Assembly (NCBI GenBank): GCA_937952235.1
Contig: CALFZM010000359.1
Span: 1 to 15,189 of the forward strand
Direction of reading: 5' to 3'
From: an uncultured Opitutia bacterium
GTDB taxonomy: Bacteria > Verrucomicrobiota > Verrucomicrobiia > Opitutales > Opitutaceae
Length of the DNA: 15,189 nucleotides
Under the pieces are notes generated by a model. The model searched no databases. It was not told the origin of the DNA and saw only the letters and a program-made list of their open reading frames with translations. Below are positions 1 through 7,522 of this stretch, piece after piece. Positions within the stretch are counted from its first letter, which is position 1. Every line of letters begins with the position of its first letter. Made by a program: the position numbers and the translations under genes.

Positions 1-40
1 CTCCGTACATCTGTAACCCATGTCTCCGGTCCATACAGTC

Positions 41-100
41 CTCAAGCCGCTGCGGGACGGGTCGGTCGCCCGTCAGCCGCCTGGGGACAGGCGGCTCCAC
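41..100 (-). repeat. Dispersed double-hairpin repeat, copy B (truncated)
   Basis: This is a 60-base block that matches positions 191-250 at 53 of 60 bases with no gaps, exactly 150 bases away. It keeps the perfect 8-bp stem AGCCGCCT/AGGCGGCT around the loop GGGGAC (75-96). It lacks the left arm of the other stem (AGCGGCTTG), although the window contains the 40 bases where that arm would lie, so this copy is a partial element. It sits downstream of the leftward receptor gene that ends at 262. No T-tract follows the stem, so a standard intrinsic terminator is not supported. Confidence 0.8.
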
Positions 101-144
101 CAGTTGAAGTATTCCGGCGGGGTTGGAACCGCGCAGTTGCCTCC

Positions 145-248
145 CAATCACCGATGAAGGCCGTCGCATCAAAGGGTGGAGCGGCTTGTCTCCAAGCCGC
201 TGCGGGACGGGTCCGTCGAACGTCAGCCGCCTGGGGACGGGCGGCTCC
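145..248 (-). repeat. Dispersed double-hairpin repeat, copy A (full length)
   Basis: This is a full-length element. It has a lead block containing AATCACCGATGAA (146-158), then a perfect 9-bp stem AGCGGCTTG/CAAGCCGCT (180-201, loop TCTC), a spacer, and a 7-bp stem AGCCGCC/GGCGGCT (225-246). Nearly the same order appears on the opposite strand at 7396-7498, and without the lead block at 13484-13557. The element starts 13 bases after the stop of the receptor gene ending at 262, so it would be transcribed as the 3' end of that mRNA. It resembles a REP/BIME-type intergenic repeat in architecture; no family name is recognised. Confidence 0.85.
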
Positions 249-261
249 AACGGGTCAGCTC

Positions 262-3200
262 TCAGAACGTGCCCTTCATGCCGAGCGTGTACTGCGTACC
301 GTACTCGCGGGTGAAATTCTGGCGCGCGTACTCAGGCGTCTCCGGCCCGTAGGCATAGCGCAGCCGGTCGAGGTTGAAGACATTGCGGGCGCTGATGAAG
401 AGCGCGAACTGCTTCCTGAACTGGTAGTCGGCGTTGAGGTCCAGCATCGTGGTGGAGCCCGTGTAGTTGTAGGCATCGGGCCCGAGGGCCGCGACCGCGG
501 TGCCCTTCTGGCGGCCGCGGTAGTTCCAACGTGCCATCAGGTCAAAGCGCCGGTAGCTGAAGTTGAATCCCCAGTTGGCGCTGCTCTTGATGAACGAGGT
601 GAAGTCTGCCTCGCGACTGCCTTTCAGTTTCAGGGTCGTGCTGTTGGCGAACACCGAGAAGTGGCGACCCCACGCGCCGAGCCGGCCGAGCGACTGCTTC
701 GCATTGAGTGACAGCCCGTCCACCTGCGCCTTGTCGGTGTTGGTCTGCGTGGAGAGCTGCCAGCCGGCGTAGCTCGGGTCGAAGCCGAGTTCCTGGAGGT
801 CCTGGGCGGTCGCGAGCTTCACCACATTGCCGAAGAAGTCGCGCAGGTCTTTCCGGTACACACCCGCCGTGAGAAGCCCGCCCCCCTCCGTGTAGTATTC
901 GAGGGAAAGGTCGTAGTTGTCGGCCGACCACGGCTTCAGGGCGGTATTGCGGATGTTGATCGTGCCGCGGATGACGGAGGGATCGTTGTACTGCAGCTCG
1001 GTGAGGTTGGCTTCGTTGATCGTCGCGTTGGGAATGATGCGACTGAAGTCGGGGCGCCCGTAAGTCTGGGCAAAACCCAGCCGGACCTGGAACCGGTCGG
1101 TCGCGTTGTAATTCACGTTCAGGCTCGGGTAGTAGCCGTCGTAGGCCCGCGTGGCGCGGTACGCCCGCTCCTTGCGCGTGAGGCGCAGCTCCTCCATCGA
1201 CCCGGCGGCGCCCGCCTCCGGTTTCCGGATACGGTTGCCCTGCGCGTCGCGCGCGAAGCTGCCGCCCGCGGTGCGCACGAAGGCGGCACCGGCGTCGACG
1301 AGCGGACCGAGGCCGTCGTCCTCCGTCTTTTCCCACCTTACGCCCGTCACGATCCACAGCCTGTTCCGGAAGAGCCGCACTTCGCCCTGGAGGTACGCCG
1401 CGGACACCGTTTCCTTGATGTACTCGGAGTTCGTGATCCGCGCCTGCTCCTCGGCGACGAGCTGCGCGGGCGTCTTGAAAAAGAGGCTGGGATTGGCCTG
1501 GAACGCGTCCCAGAGCTTCACCGCCGACGGCCACGGGAGGTTGTGAATGAAGGCGGGACCACCGGTCTCGAGCTTGCGATTGGCAATGATGTTCAGGTGC
1601 GGCGTGTAGGAGTCCGGCACGGTCGCGGCGTTGCCGTTGGGACCGGCGTAGGTCCAGTTGATCGTCTCGAAGCGCTTGTCGTTTTCCTGGACATGCTGCC
1701 GGACGCCGATCTGGACGGCTGCAGGGAACCCCAGGCGATCGAAATGCCGACGGACATTGAGGTCGCCGCTTTTCACGTAGCTCTTCACGTCCCGGGGCGA
1801 CGACGCGGCGCCGGTGAGCCGGTAGTTTTCCGGATCGCTGAAGTCGACCGGACGATTGTTGTCGTCGAACACCTCGATCGCGGCGGGGCCGTCGGGCGTC
1901 ACGCCGAGGAAGTTCACGCGGACCGGATTCCTCATGCCGATCGTGAGCCCCGAGAAATGGCCGTCGGCCGTCTGGCGAAACGCGACCCGCGCCGCCGACT
2001 GCGCGTAGCCGGCGTCGATCCGCCAGAGCCCGTCGTCGAAGCGGTAGCGCGCGTTGGCACCGACGGAATTGACGCCGTGCCGCGTGCCGCCGCCGCCGAA
2101 GGAGACATTGCCCCGGCCCGTCGCGCCGCGGCTGAAGTCGGGACCGAACGTGAGCGGCGTGCCGCCGGCGATCGTGGGCGTGCCGATCGTGCCGACGGTG
2201 GGTGTCCAGGTGTAGGTCGCGAAGTAGTTCGAGTAGTGCGTCGCCTGCCCGCCGACCGAAAGCACGCCATGCGGGTGGAGGCGCCAGTCGGCCTTGATGC
2301 TGCCGCCGTTGCGGTTCGTGACCTGCGGACCGTAGACGAGCGTGGCCGTCTGCAGGTAGGGCCGGGCGAAGCTGGCGCCGGTGCCGGTGCCGCCGCCGTT
2401 GTAGGTCTTCTGGAAAACCGAGGTCTGGGTGTTGTAGATGTTCGAGCTGTTGGCGGACAGCACCAGGCCGAAGTTCTTGTTCACCGGCAGGGTGTAATCG
2501 AGCGTGTAGCCCGGCAGGACCTTGTAGATCTCCCGGTCGGAGCTGTGCCGGACCTTGCCGAGTTTCAGCGCGTGCTGGTTGGCCGACAGGAACACCGAGT
2601 AGCTGAGCTGCGCGCGATTGCGCTCGAATGCGCTTTTCGTGACCAGGTTCACCGAGCCGCCGAGCGAGTCCGCCGGCGTGGAGGGCGTGGGAACATTGGT
2701 GATCTCCACCCGCGAGATGTTGTTCATCGACAGGTTCGGAGTCTGGAACGTGCGCGAAGAGCCCGTGTAGTTGGCGCCCGCGAGGGTGTTGCCGTCGAGG
2801 GTCAGGCCAACGACATTGCTGCCGAAGCCGCGGACGGAGACCGCCATGATCTCGACGTCGCTGTATTCCGCACTCACTCCCGGCAGCGATTTCATGAATT
2901 CGCCGACGTTGCCTTCGAGGACAAACTCGTTCTCCCCCGGCGCGGCCACGAGCTTGAGGTTGGAGGCGAAACGCTGCTCGTTGGTCGCGATCGTCTCGAG
3001 GTCCACGGCCCCCTTGACCGTGAAGCGATCAAGCGTGACCACCCCCGCCGAGGTGAGCTGCACATCCTGCAGGCGCTCCTCGCCGGGACGGAGGTCGACG
3101 GTCACCTGCTGGGGATCAAGTCCCGTGTAGAAGACCTCGAGCACCACGCGCCCGGGCGGCACATGCAACAGCCGGTAGCTTCCCGTCTGGTCGGTCAGGA

Positions 3201-3384
3201 CCGACAGGTTGCGGCCGGCCACGCTCACGCGGGCCTGGTTGAGATAGAGGCCCGTGACGCTGTTCAGCACACGGCCCTGGATGACACCGGAGGAGGCCGC
3301 CACGGCGGCAGCGGTCGAATCGGCCGCGAAGGCTGCGGGCGCCAAGAGCACCGCGAGCACGAGGGCAGGTCGCAGGAAGTTCAT
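262..3384 (-). CDS. TonB-dependent receptor with N-terminal carboxypeptidase-regulatory-like domain (1040 aa)
   Basis: This is an outer-membrane active transporter, energised by TonB, for an unknown large or scarce substrate. The chosen ATG at 3384 begins MNFLRPALVLAVLLAPAAFA, a clear signal peptide cleaved near residue 20. The in-frame ATG at 3423 would add 13 residues in front of the signal, so it is rejected. Residues about 35-110 form a carboxypeptidase-regulatory-like beta-sandwich (VIQGRVLNSVTG, TDQTGSYRL). TLDRFTV at 117-123 is a possible TonB box. The plug follows (EGNVGEFMKSLPG, VSVRGFG, LGGSVNLVTKSAF, to about 253), and the rest is a long beta-barrel ending in phenylalanine (MKGTF), as expected for BAM recognition. 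No SusD gene lies beside it. The gene is divergent from the methyltransferase gene and followed by two repeat copies. The family call is firm; the substrate is unknown. Confidence 0.95.
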   Translation of the reverse strand: MNFLRPALVLAVLLAPAAFAADSTAAAVAASSGVIQGRVLNSVTGLYLNQARVSVAGRNLSVLTDQTGSYRLLHVPPGRVVLEVFYTGLDPQQVTVDLRPGEERLQDVQLTSAGVVTLDRFTVKGAVDLETIATNEQRFASNLKLVAAPGENEFVLEGNVGEFMKSLPGVSAEYSDVEIMAVSVRGFGSNVVGLTLDGNTLAGANYTGSSRTFQTPNLSMNNISRVEITNVPTPSTPADSLGGSVNLVTKSAFERNRAQLSYSVFLSANQHALKLGKVRHSSDREIYKVLPGYTLDYTLPVNKNFGLVLSANSSNIYNTQTSVFQKTYNGGGTGTGASFARPYLQTATLVYGPQVTNRNGGSIKADWRLHPHGVLSVGGQATHYSNYFATYTWTPTVGTIGTPTIAGGTPLTFGPDFSRGATGRGNVSFGGGGTRHGVNSVGANARYRFDDGLWRIDAGYAQSAARVAFRQTADGHFSGLTIGMRNPVRVNFLGVTPDGPAAIEVFDDNNRPVDFSDPENYRLTGAASSPRDVKSYVKSGDLNVRRHFDRLGFPAAVQIGVRQHVQENDKRFETINWTYAGPNGNAATVPDSYTPHLNIIANRKLETGGPAFIHNLPWPSAVKLWDAFQANPSLFFKTPAQLVAEEQARITNSEYIKETVSAAYLQGEVRLFRNRLWIVTGVRWEKTEDDGLGPLVDAGAAFVRTAGGSFARDAQGNRIRKPEAGAAGSMEELRLTRKERAYRATRAYDGYYPSLNVNYNATDRFQVRLGFAQTYGRPDFSRIIPNATINEANLTELQYNDPSVIRGTINIRNTALKPWSADNYDLSLEYYTEGGGLLTAGVYRKDLRDFFGNVVKLATAQDLQELGFDPSYAGWQLSTQTNTDKAQVDGLSLNAKQSLGRLGAWGRHFSVFANSTTLKLKGSREADFTSFIKSSANWGFNFSYRRFDLMARWNYRGRQKGTAVAALGPDAYNYTGSTTMLDLNADYQFRKQFALFISARNVFNLDRLRYAYGPETPEYARQNFTREYGTQYTLGMKGTF

Positions 3385-3704
3385 GGTCGGGGAAACCGGA
3401 ACGAGAGTCCGCGGCGCGGGCATACGCCGTAGAGGAACAAGGGAGGGCGACGCAGATCCTGGGCCAGACCGGGCGGCAACTCAACGCCCACGCACGCGAT
3501 CGCTCACAGCGCGCAAAAAGCGGCATCCACGCCGCGGCGCTCCGCCTTCCGCAACCGCGGCCCAGGCCCGCGGACGAGCCCCGGCTTCTTCCCGAGTTCG
3601 CGCGCTCCGGAGTTGCGACCCCGGCGATTCGGAAGCATAGGGTCGGACAGGCCGTGGCGCGCGGCCATTCGCTCATCCCTCACCCGCGTCAGCCCCACCT
3701 CCCC
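3385..3704. other. Divergent intergenic region, 320 bases
   Basis: This spacer lies between the divergent starts at 3384 and 3705 and must carry promoters for both genes. No convincing conserved gene, tRNA-like fold or riboswitch is visible. The best rightward promoter-like pair is TTGCGA at about 3613 and CATAGG 17 bases later, which is a weak match (4/6 and 3/6). Leftward, TTGAGT and CAGGAT with a 17-base spacer is equally weak. Several short reading frames cross it in different frames, but none has recognisable protein features. It is listed as a spacer only. Confidence 0.6.
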
Positions 3705-4340
3705 ATGCTCCCCTCATCATTCCTCCGCCGCACTGTGACCACGGGCTTCCTTGTCGCCCTGGGCCTGGCCATCGCCGGCCACGCCGCCGAGCCCGCCTCC
3801 GAGACCAGGAAGCCAGCCAAGTCCCCTGACGTCGTCTACGTGCCCACGCCGCAGAAGGTCGTGGACAAGATGCTCGAGCTCGCGGAGGTGAAGGCGGGCG
3901 ACATCGTCTACGACCTGGGTTGCGGTGACGGTCGGATCGTCGTGACGGCGGCGAAGAAATTCGGCGTGAAGGCGATCGGCTACGACATCGATCCGCAGCG
4001 CGTGAAGGAGGCGCGCGAGAACGTGAAAAAGGCCGGCGTGGAGCATCTCGTGCGGATCGAGGAAGCGGATGTCTTCACCCTCGATCTCACCGGCGCCTCC
4101 GTCATCACCCTGTACCTGCTCCCGTCCTTGAACGTCCGGCTGATGCCGCAGCTCGCGAAGATGAAACCGGGCTCGCGCATCGTGTCGCACAACTTCGACA
4201 TGCGCGGGGCGAAGCCGGTCTTGACCACGCCCGTCCACCTCGAGCCGGGCGATTCCGACAACACGTTCTTCGAGGAGGATGGCGTCCACACGGTCTACAA
4301 GTGGATCGTGCCGTGGGAAGCCGAGCCGGCCACCAAGTGA
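3705..4340 (+). CDS. Exported class I SAM-dependent methyltransferase, FAM173/ATPSCKMT-like (211 aa)
   Basis: This is a predicted SAM-dependent methyltransferase of the Rossmann class. From the ATG at 3705 the protein begins with a signal peptide (MLPSSFLRRTVTTGFLVALG..., cleavage near AGHA|AE at residues 27-28). A GTG at 3654 would put 17 unlikely residues before the signal. The core shows VPTPQKVVDKMLELA (46-60), motif I VYDLGCGDGR (68-77), the acidic ribose-binding residue D94 in GYDID, EEADVFTLDL (119-128), VITLYLLP (133-140) and SHNFDM (161-166). This order matches the family that includes lysine methyltransferases of the FAM173/ATPSCKMT type. What it methylates is unknown. It is the only rightward gene and converges on the ceramidase-like gene with 46 bases between stops. 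An exported SAM enzyme is odd because SAM is a cytoplasmic cofactor. Confidence 0.88.
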   Translation: MLPSSFLRRTVTTGFLVALGLAIAGHAAEPASETRKPAKSPDVVYVPTPQKVVDKMLELAEVKAGDIVYDLGCGDGRIVVTAAKKFGVKAIGYDIDPQRVKEARENVKKAGVEHLVRIEEADVFTLDLTGASVITLYLLPSLNVRLMPQLAKMKPGSRIVSHNFDMRGAKPVLTTPVHLEPGDSDNTFFEEDGVHTVYKWIVPWEAEPATK

Positions 4341-4386
4341 CGCAACGCCGCCCTCCGATGCCCCGGCGTGCCCCGGCGCAGCCCGC

Positions 4387-5862
4387 TCAACGGATCCTCG
4401 CGAACAACGCCTTGATCTCCGCCTCGATCTTCGTGGTGGCCTCGCGCTCCACCCGATTCGTGCCCAGCCAGGTCTCGTAGCCGCCGAGATCGTGCTGGCG
4501 CGGCGTCGGCAGGTAGCCGTAGCCGCCGTTGGCGAGTTCGATCGTGAAGGTCGTCGCGAAGGGGCTGGCTGCCTTGATCGCCAGTCCGGTCTCCGTGAAG
4601 GTCTCGAACGGGATCGCGGCGATGCCGAGATCGCCGAGGCGGAAGGTCTGCAGGACGATGCGCAGCGATTCGGGCCAGTTCGCGGCCGACAGCGTGCGCT
4701 CGGCATAATTTTTCTCCAAGCGGTGCGTCGGCGCGACCGTGTCGGGCCGGGCGAGGATCTGCTTCGCCCGGGCCAGCATCTCGGGCGTGACGCGCCGCGT
4801 CTTCAGGTCGAGCTCGCTCTGCGCGGCCCTCAACTCGACCCAGTCCTGGTGGCGGATCGACTTGCGCACGCGCACGATCTCCTGCGCCACGTCGTTGGCC
4901 ACGAGTCGGATTTTCTCGTAGGGACCGAACTTCCGCGGCGGTCCCTTGATGTCGACATTGTTCACGTCGCCGCACGGGCCATTCGCCAGGATACCGACGA
5001 AGGGCGGATTCTGCCGGTCGGCGCCGAGCAGTTCCTGGATGCGGTCGCAGAAGGCCCCGAAGTAATCGGCGGAGATATGGCCGGTCGGCACCCCGCCGAC
5101 ATAATGCAGCCAGTAGTTGGCGAGCAGCGCGATCGGCCGGCCGTTCGTCGACTCCACGGAAACGAAATAGACCTCGGGATTCGTGGGCCCGGCGGGCGCC
5201 TCGAGGTCGGTGCGGCTCGAGCCGGGATTCATGATCGCCCGGTCCTGCCCGCCGAAAGGGTTCACGGTCGTCTTGCCGTCTTTCAGCACCCAGCGGCGGT
5301 TGAACAGGTGCTGCGGCACCTGGCCGACGCCCCAGCCGATCCGGGCCGGCTCGAGGTTGTTCAACGCGCGCCGCGCGCCATCGGCGATGCGCTGGACGAG
5401 GAACGACTGGTAGTCGTCGAGCGCCGCGGGCGCCGTTTCGCCCGCGCCCCGCATCACCATCGCATTCGCACCGCGCGCGCTGGTGGCCGAGTGAGTATGG
5501 GTGGCGGACATCATCATGTGCTCCACCGGCACGCCGGTCGCGGCGTGGATCCGTTTCTTGGCCTCGTCGTAGACCTCGCGGTTGATCGAGACATTGTCGA
5601 CCACCACGAAAAGCAGCTTCGTCGTGCCGTCGTCGAGGGCGAGGCACCGCGCGTGCAGCTCGTCGTGGATGTGCGTCGCCGGCGGGATCACGAAATTGCC
5701 CACGATGCCGGCGCCGAGCGGCGGGGTGATGTTGCTGGTGGCGGCGCCGGCGCGGAGAACGCGGGCAGGGGCGGCCGCCGCGGCCGCCATGGAGCTCAGG
5801 GCGCAACCCGCGAAGAGCAGGAGGCCGATGATCGGACGAAACACGAAACGACGGGGAATCAT
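4387..5862 (-). CDS. Secreted neutral/alkaline ceramidase-like protein with altered catalytic motif (491 aa)
   Basis: This belongs to the neutral/alkaline non-lysosomal ceramidase N-terminal fold family, zinc hydrolases that cleave N-acyl bonds. The ATG at 5862 gives a hydrophobic leader (RRFVFRPIIGLLLFAGCALSS). It could be a type I signal or a poor lipobox (FAGC). Visible zinc-site candidates are H122 and H124 in THTHSATS, H253 in NYWLHYVGG, E420 in IPFETFTETG and Y448 or Y450 in GGYGYLP. The family's GDVSPN motif, which carries the nucleophilic serine in characterised ceramidases, reads GDVNNV here (298-303), preceded by C297. Ceramide hydrolysis is therefore doubtful. At 491 residues it is also shorter than the roughly 650-residue bacterial ceramidases and lacks their C-terminal domain. 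It follows the pyruvyltransferase-like gene by 133 bases. The fold call is good; substrate and reaction are unknown. Confidence 0.88.
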   Translation of the reverse strand: MIPRRFVFRPIIGLLLFAGCALSSMAAAAAAPARVLRAGAATSNITPPLGAGIVGNFVIPPATHIHDELHARCLALDDGTTKLLFVVVDNVSINREVYDEAKKRIHAATGVPVEHMMMSATHTHSATSARGANAMVMRGAGETAPAALDDYQSFLVQRIADGARRALNNLEPARIGWGVGQVPQHLFNRRWVLKDGKTTVNPFGGQDRAIMNPGSSRTDLEAPAGPTNPEVYFVSVESTNGRPIALLANYWLHYVGGVPTGHISADYFGAFCDRIQELLGADRQNPPFVGILANGPCGDVNNVDIKGPPRKFGPYEKIRLVANDVAQEIVRVRKSIRHQDWVELRAAQSELDLKTRRVTPEMLARAKQILARPDTVAPTHRLEKNYAERTLSAANWPESLRIVLQTFRLGDLGIAAIPFETFTETGLAIKAASPFATTFTIELANGGYGYLPTPRQHDLGGYETWLGTNRVEREATTKIEAEIKALFARIR

Positions 5863-5879
5863 GGCAGTGGCAGCGAAGG

Positions 5880-5897
5880 TGGCGCCACGGGGCGCCA
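5880..5897. promoter_or_regulatory. Perfect inverted repeat in the leader of the ceramidase-like gene
   Basis: TGGCGCC and GGCGCCA are separated by ACGG and lie 18-35 bases upstream of the ATG at 5862. This could be a dimeric-regulator operator or an mRNA hairpin close to the start. There is no T-tract, and in such GC-rich DNA a 7-bp palindrome can arise by chance, so only the symmetry is certain. Confidence 0.3.
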
Positions 5898-5995
5898 AGG
5901 CGACGGGGAAAGGATGACTCTTTGGTGAAGCCGGGCGGGAGCCGCGGGGTGATTTCGCGACGCTCCCGCGCCTCCGCGCGAGCCCGGCGCGCACG

Positions 5996-7351
5996 TCAGC
6001 GCAAGGCGTCGCGCACGCCCTCGACCATGCGTCGCTGCACGCCCGCGACCCGGGCCATCACCTCTCGCACGCGGGCCCGCGCCTGCGCCGGGTCGGAGTG
6101 GATCGCCTTCAGCCGCGACCAGAGGGCGGGGCCGCTGGTCTCGTCGACCTCGGCCGTCCAGTCACTGACTCCGATATCGTGATACATCTGACCCTTGATC
6201 GTGTCCGTCGGCTGCCGCACATAGAATGCCGGCGTGCCGTTGGTGAGCGCGATGATCGGCGAATGGCACTCGAAGCTCACGACCGCCAGGGCGCGGGCGT
6301 AAACGGACGCCGCCTCGGTGGGCAGCCAGTAGGTGTCGCGCCAGACGACGCGCCGCCGCACGTCGTCCGGCAGGGGATCCACGAGCTGCTCTTTCGCGAG
6401 CGGGAGCTGGTAGCGCATTTCCGGGCACGCGAGCACCTTCTGGCCCGTCTGGCGCACGTAGGCGACGATCAGCTCGCGCAGTTTCGCGTGGTCGCGCGCC
6501 GTCGCACGATCGTTGACGGCGTCCTTCGCCAGGTCGCCCGCGGTGGGCGGCTTGCCCTGGATCTGGTAGTAGGGCGTGTAGCGCAGCCGCGGAATCACGC
6601 AGAGAAACTTCCCCGGTTCGAGTCCGCTCGCGCGCAGGTAGGCTTCCGCCCGGGCGTCGTCGCGCAGCTGCAGCGCGAAGGTCGCGTCGGGGCCGAACTC
6701 GATCACGGGCGAGGTCACGCGCTGGGCGCGCAGGTACTCGGCCGTGAGCGTCTCGCGGCAAAAGATGAACGCCGCGCCGCTCAACGTCGCGTGCTTCGAG
6801 GCCCGCAGGTGCCCGGCCGGCAGCGCGGCGATCACCCCGCGCAGCTCCGCCAGCGTCCCGCCCTCGGGTCGCGTCGTGATGCTCGAAACCGGGTCGTCCG
6901 TCATGCCGAAGATGCCGTACGGTTTCCGCGACGCCGCGCGCCAGGCGGGCATGTAGGCGTCGCCCTTGAACCCCGGGCTCGAACCGTGCAACAGCAGGTC
7001 GGCCTCATCCCACGCCGCGCGCAGCTCCGGCGTCGTGGGCCGGCCGCTGCGATCGAGCTCGCCTTCGACAATTCGCAGCCGGGGAAACCGCTGCTGCAGG
7101 CTGTCGCGGGCTTCCGGGCTGATCGCGACCGGCCAGAGGGAAAACTCCGCCTCGGGGAAGTGGCGCTCGAACAGCACCAGCGCGCCCGGCGAGTGGGCGA
7201 TGTCGCCGATGTTGCCGTGCTGCGCCGTGCCCGGCCGCAACAGGATCCGCGGCGGCCGGCCGCGGGGGGCGGCGGCGATGGTCGCCCGCGGCAGGGCGAC
7301 ACCGGCGGACAGCGCGGCGGCCGCGCAAGCGAGGAAGTGACGACGACGCAT
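5996..7351 (-). CDS. Tat-exported polysaccharide pyruvyltransferase-family protein (451 aa)
   Basis: This is a member of the polysaccharide pyruvyl transferase fold family, whose known members move pyruvate from PEP onto glycan sugars. The ATG at 7351 yields MRRRHFLACAAAALSAGVAL, a twin-arginine (Tat) type signal that implies folded export or cofactor loading. An upstream in-frame start at 7384 would add 11 residues before it. Family marks are HGNIGDIAHSPGAL (45-58, the GNxGD nucleotide-type loop), LLLHGSSPGF (119-128), FGPDATFAL (219-227) and SFECHSPIIALTNGTPAFYV (359-378). The last aligns with the family's 'SxRxHxxIxA...P' segment but has Glu360 where the arginine is usual. It lies 171 bases after the receptor gene with a repeat copy between, and 133 bases before the ceramidase-like start. 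Fold membership is likely; pyruvyl transfer outside the cytoplasm is doubtful. Confidence 0.8.
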   Translation of the reverse strand: MRRRHFLACAAAALSAGVALPRATIAAAPRGRPPRILLRPGTAQHGNIGDIAHSPGALVLFERHFPEAEFSLWPVAISPEARDSLQQRFPRLRIVEGELDRSGRPTTPELRAAWDEADLLLHGSSPGFKGDAYMPAWRAASRKPYGIFGMTDDPVSSITTRPEGGTLAELRGVIAALPAGHLRASKHATLSGAAFIFCRETLTAEYLRAQRVTSPVIEFGPDATFALQLRDDARAEAYLRASGLEPGKFLCVIPRLRYTPYYQIQGKPPTAGDLAKDAVNDRATARDHAKLRELIVAYVRQTGQKVLACPEMRYQLPLAKEQLVDPLPDDVRRRVVWRDTYWLPTEAASVYARALAVVSFECHSPIIALTNGTPAFYVRQPTDTIKGQMYHDIGVSDWTAEVDETSGPALWSRLKAIHSDPAQARARVREVMARVAGVQRRMVEGVRDALR

Positions 7352-7395
7352 GGTGGCGGGGCGGATTGGGCCCACGGAACGCACTCAGCAGGGGT

Positions 7396-7498
7396 GGAGC
7401 CGCTTGTCCCCGAGCGGCTGACGTTCGACGGTCCGCACCGCAGCGGCGCGAGGACAAGCCGCTTTCCCTTTCCATGCGGTGGTTTTCATCGGTGATTT
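7396..7498 (+). repeat. Dispersed double-hairpin repeat, copy C (full length)
   Basis: This is a full-length element inverted relative to copy A. It has stem AGCCGCT/AGCGGCT (7398-7419), a spacer GACGTTCGACGGTCCGCACC, stem AGCGGC/GCCGCT (7442-7463), then the trailing block ending with TTCATCGGTGATT (7484-7496). Its reverse complement follows copy A through the whole element, including the block outside the hairpins, with only small shifts. It begins 24 bases after the receptor stop at 7523, so it is transcribed in that gene's 3' end, and it ends 44 bases before the next gene's start at 7351. Confidence 0.85.
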
Positions 7499-7522
7499 GA
7501 AGGCCAAGGGTATGGTTCCCGC

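Noticed and set aside
41..250. Possible CRISPR array at the left edge because of two similar 60-base blocks 150 bases apart
   Set aside because: There are only two copies, the unit is too long and internally palindromic, further copies are scattered and inverted across the window, and no cas gene is present.
4341..4386. Terminator between the convergent methyltransferase and ceramidase-like genes
   Set aside because: The 46 bases hold only a tandem TGCCCCGGCG duplication and no stem followed by T or A tracts.
5935..5969. Intrinsic terminator after the pyruvyltransferase-like gene
   Set aside because: The GCGGGAG/CTCCCGC stem has a long loop and no run of U follows it in the leftward transcript.
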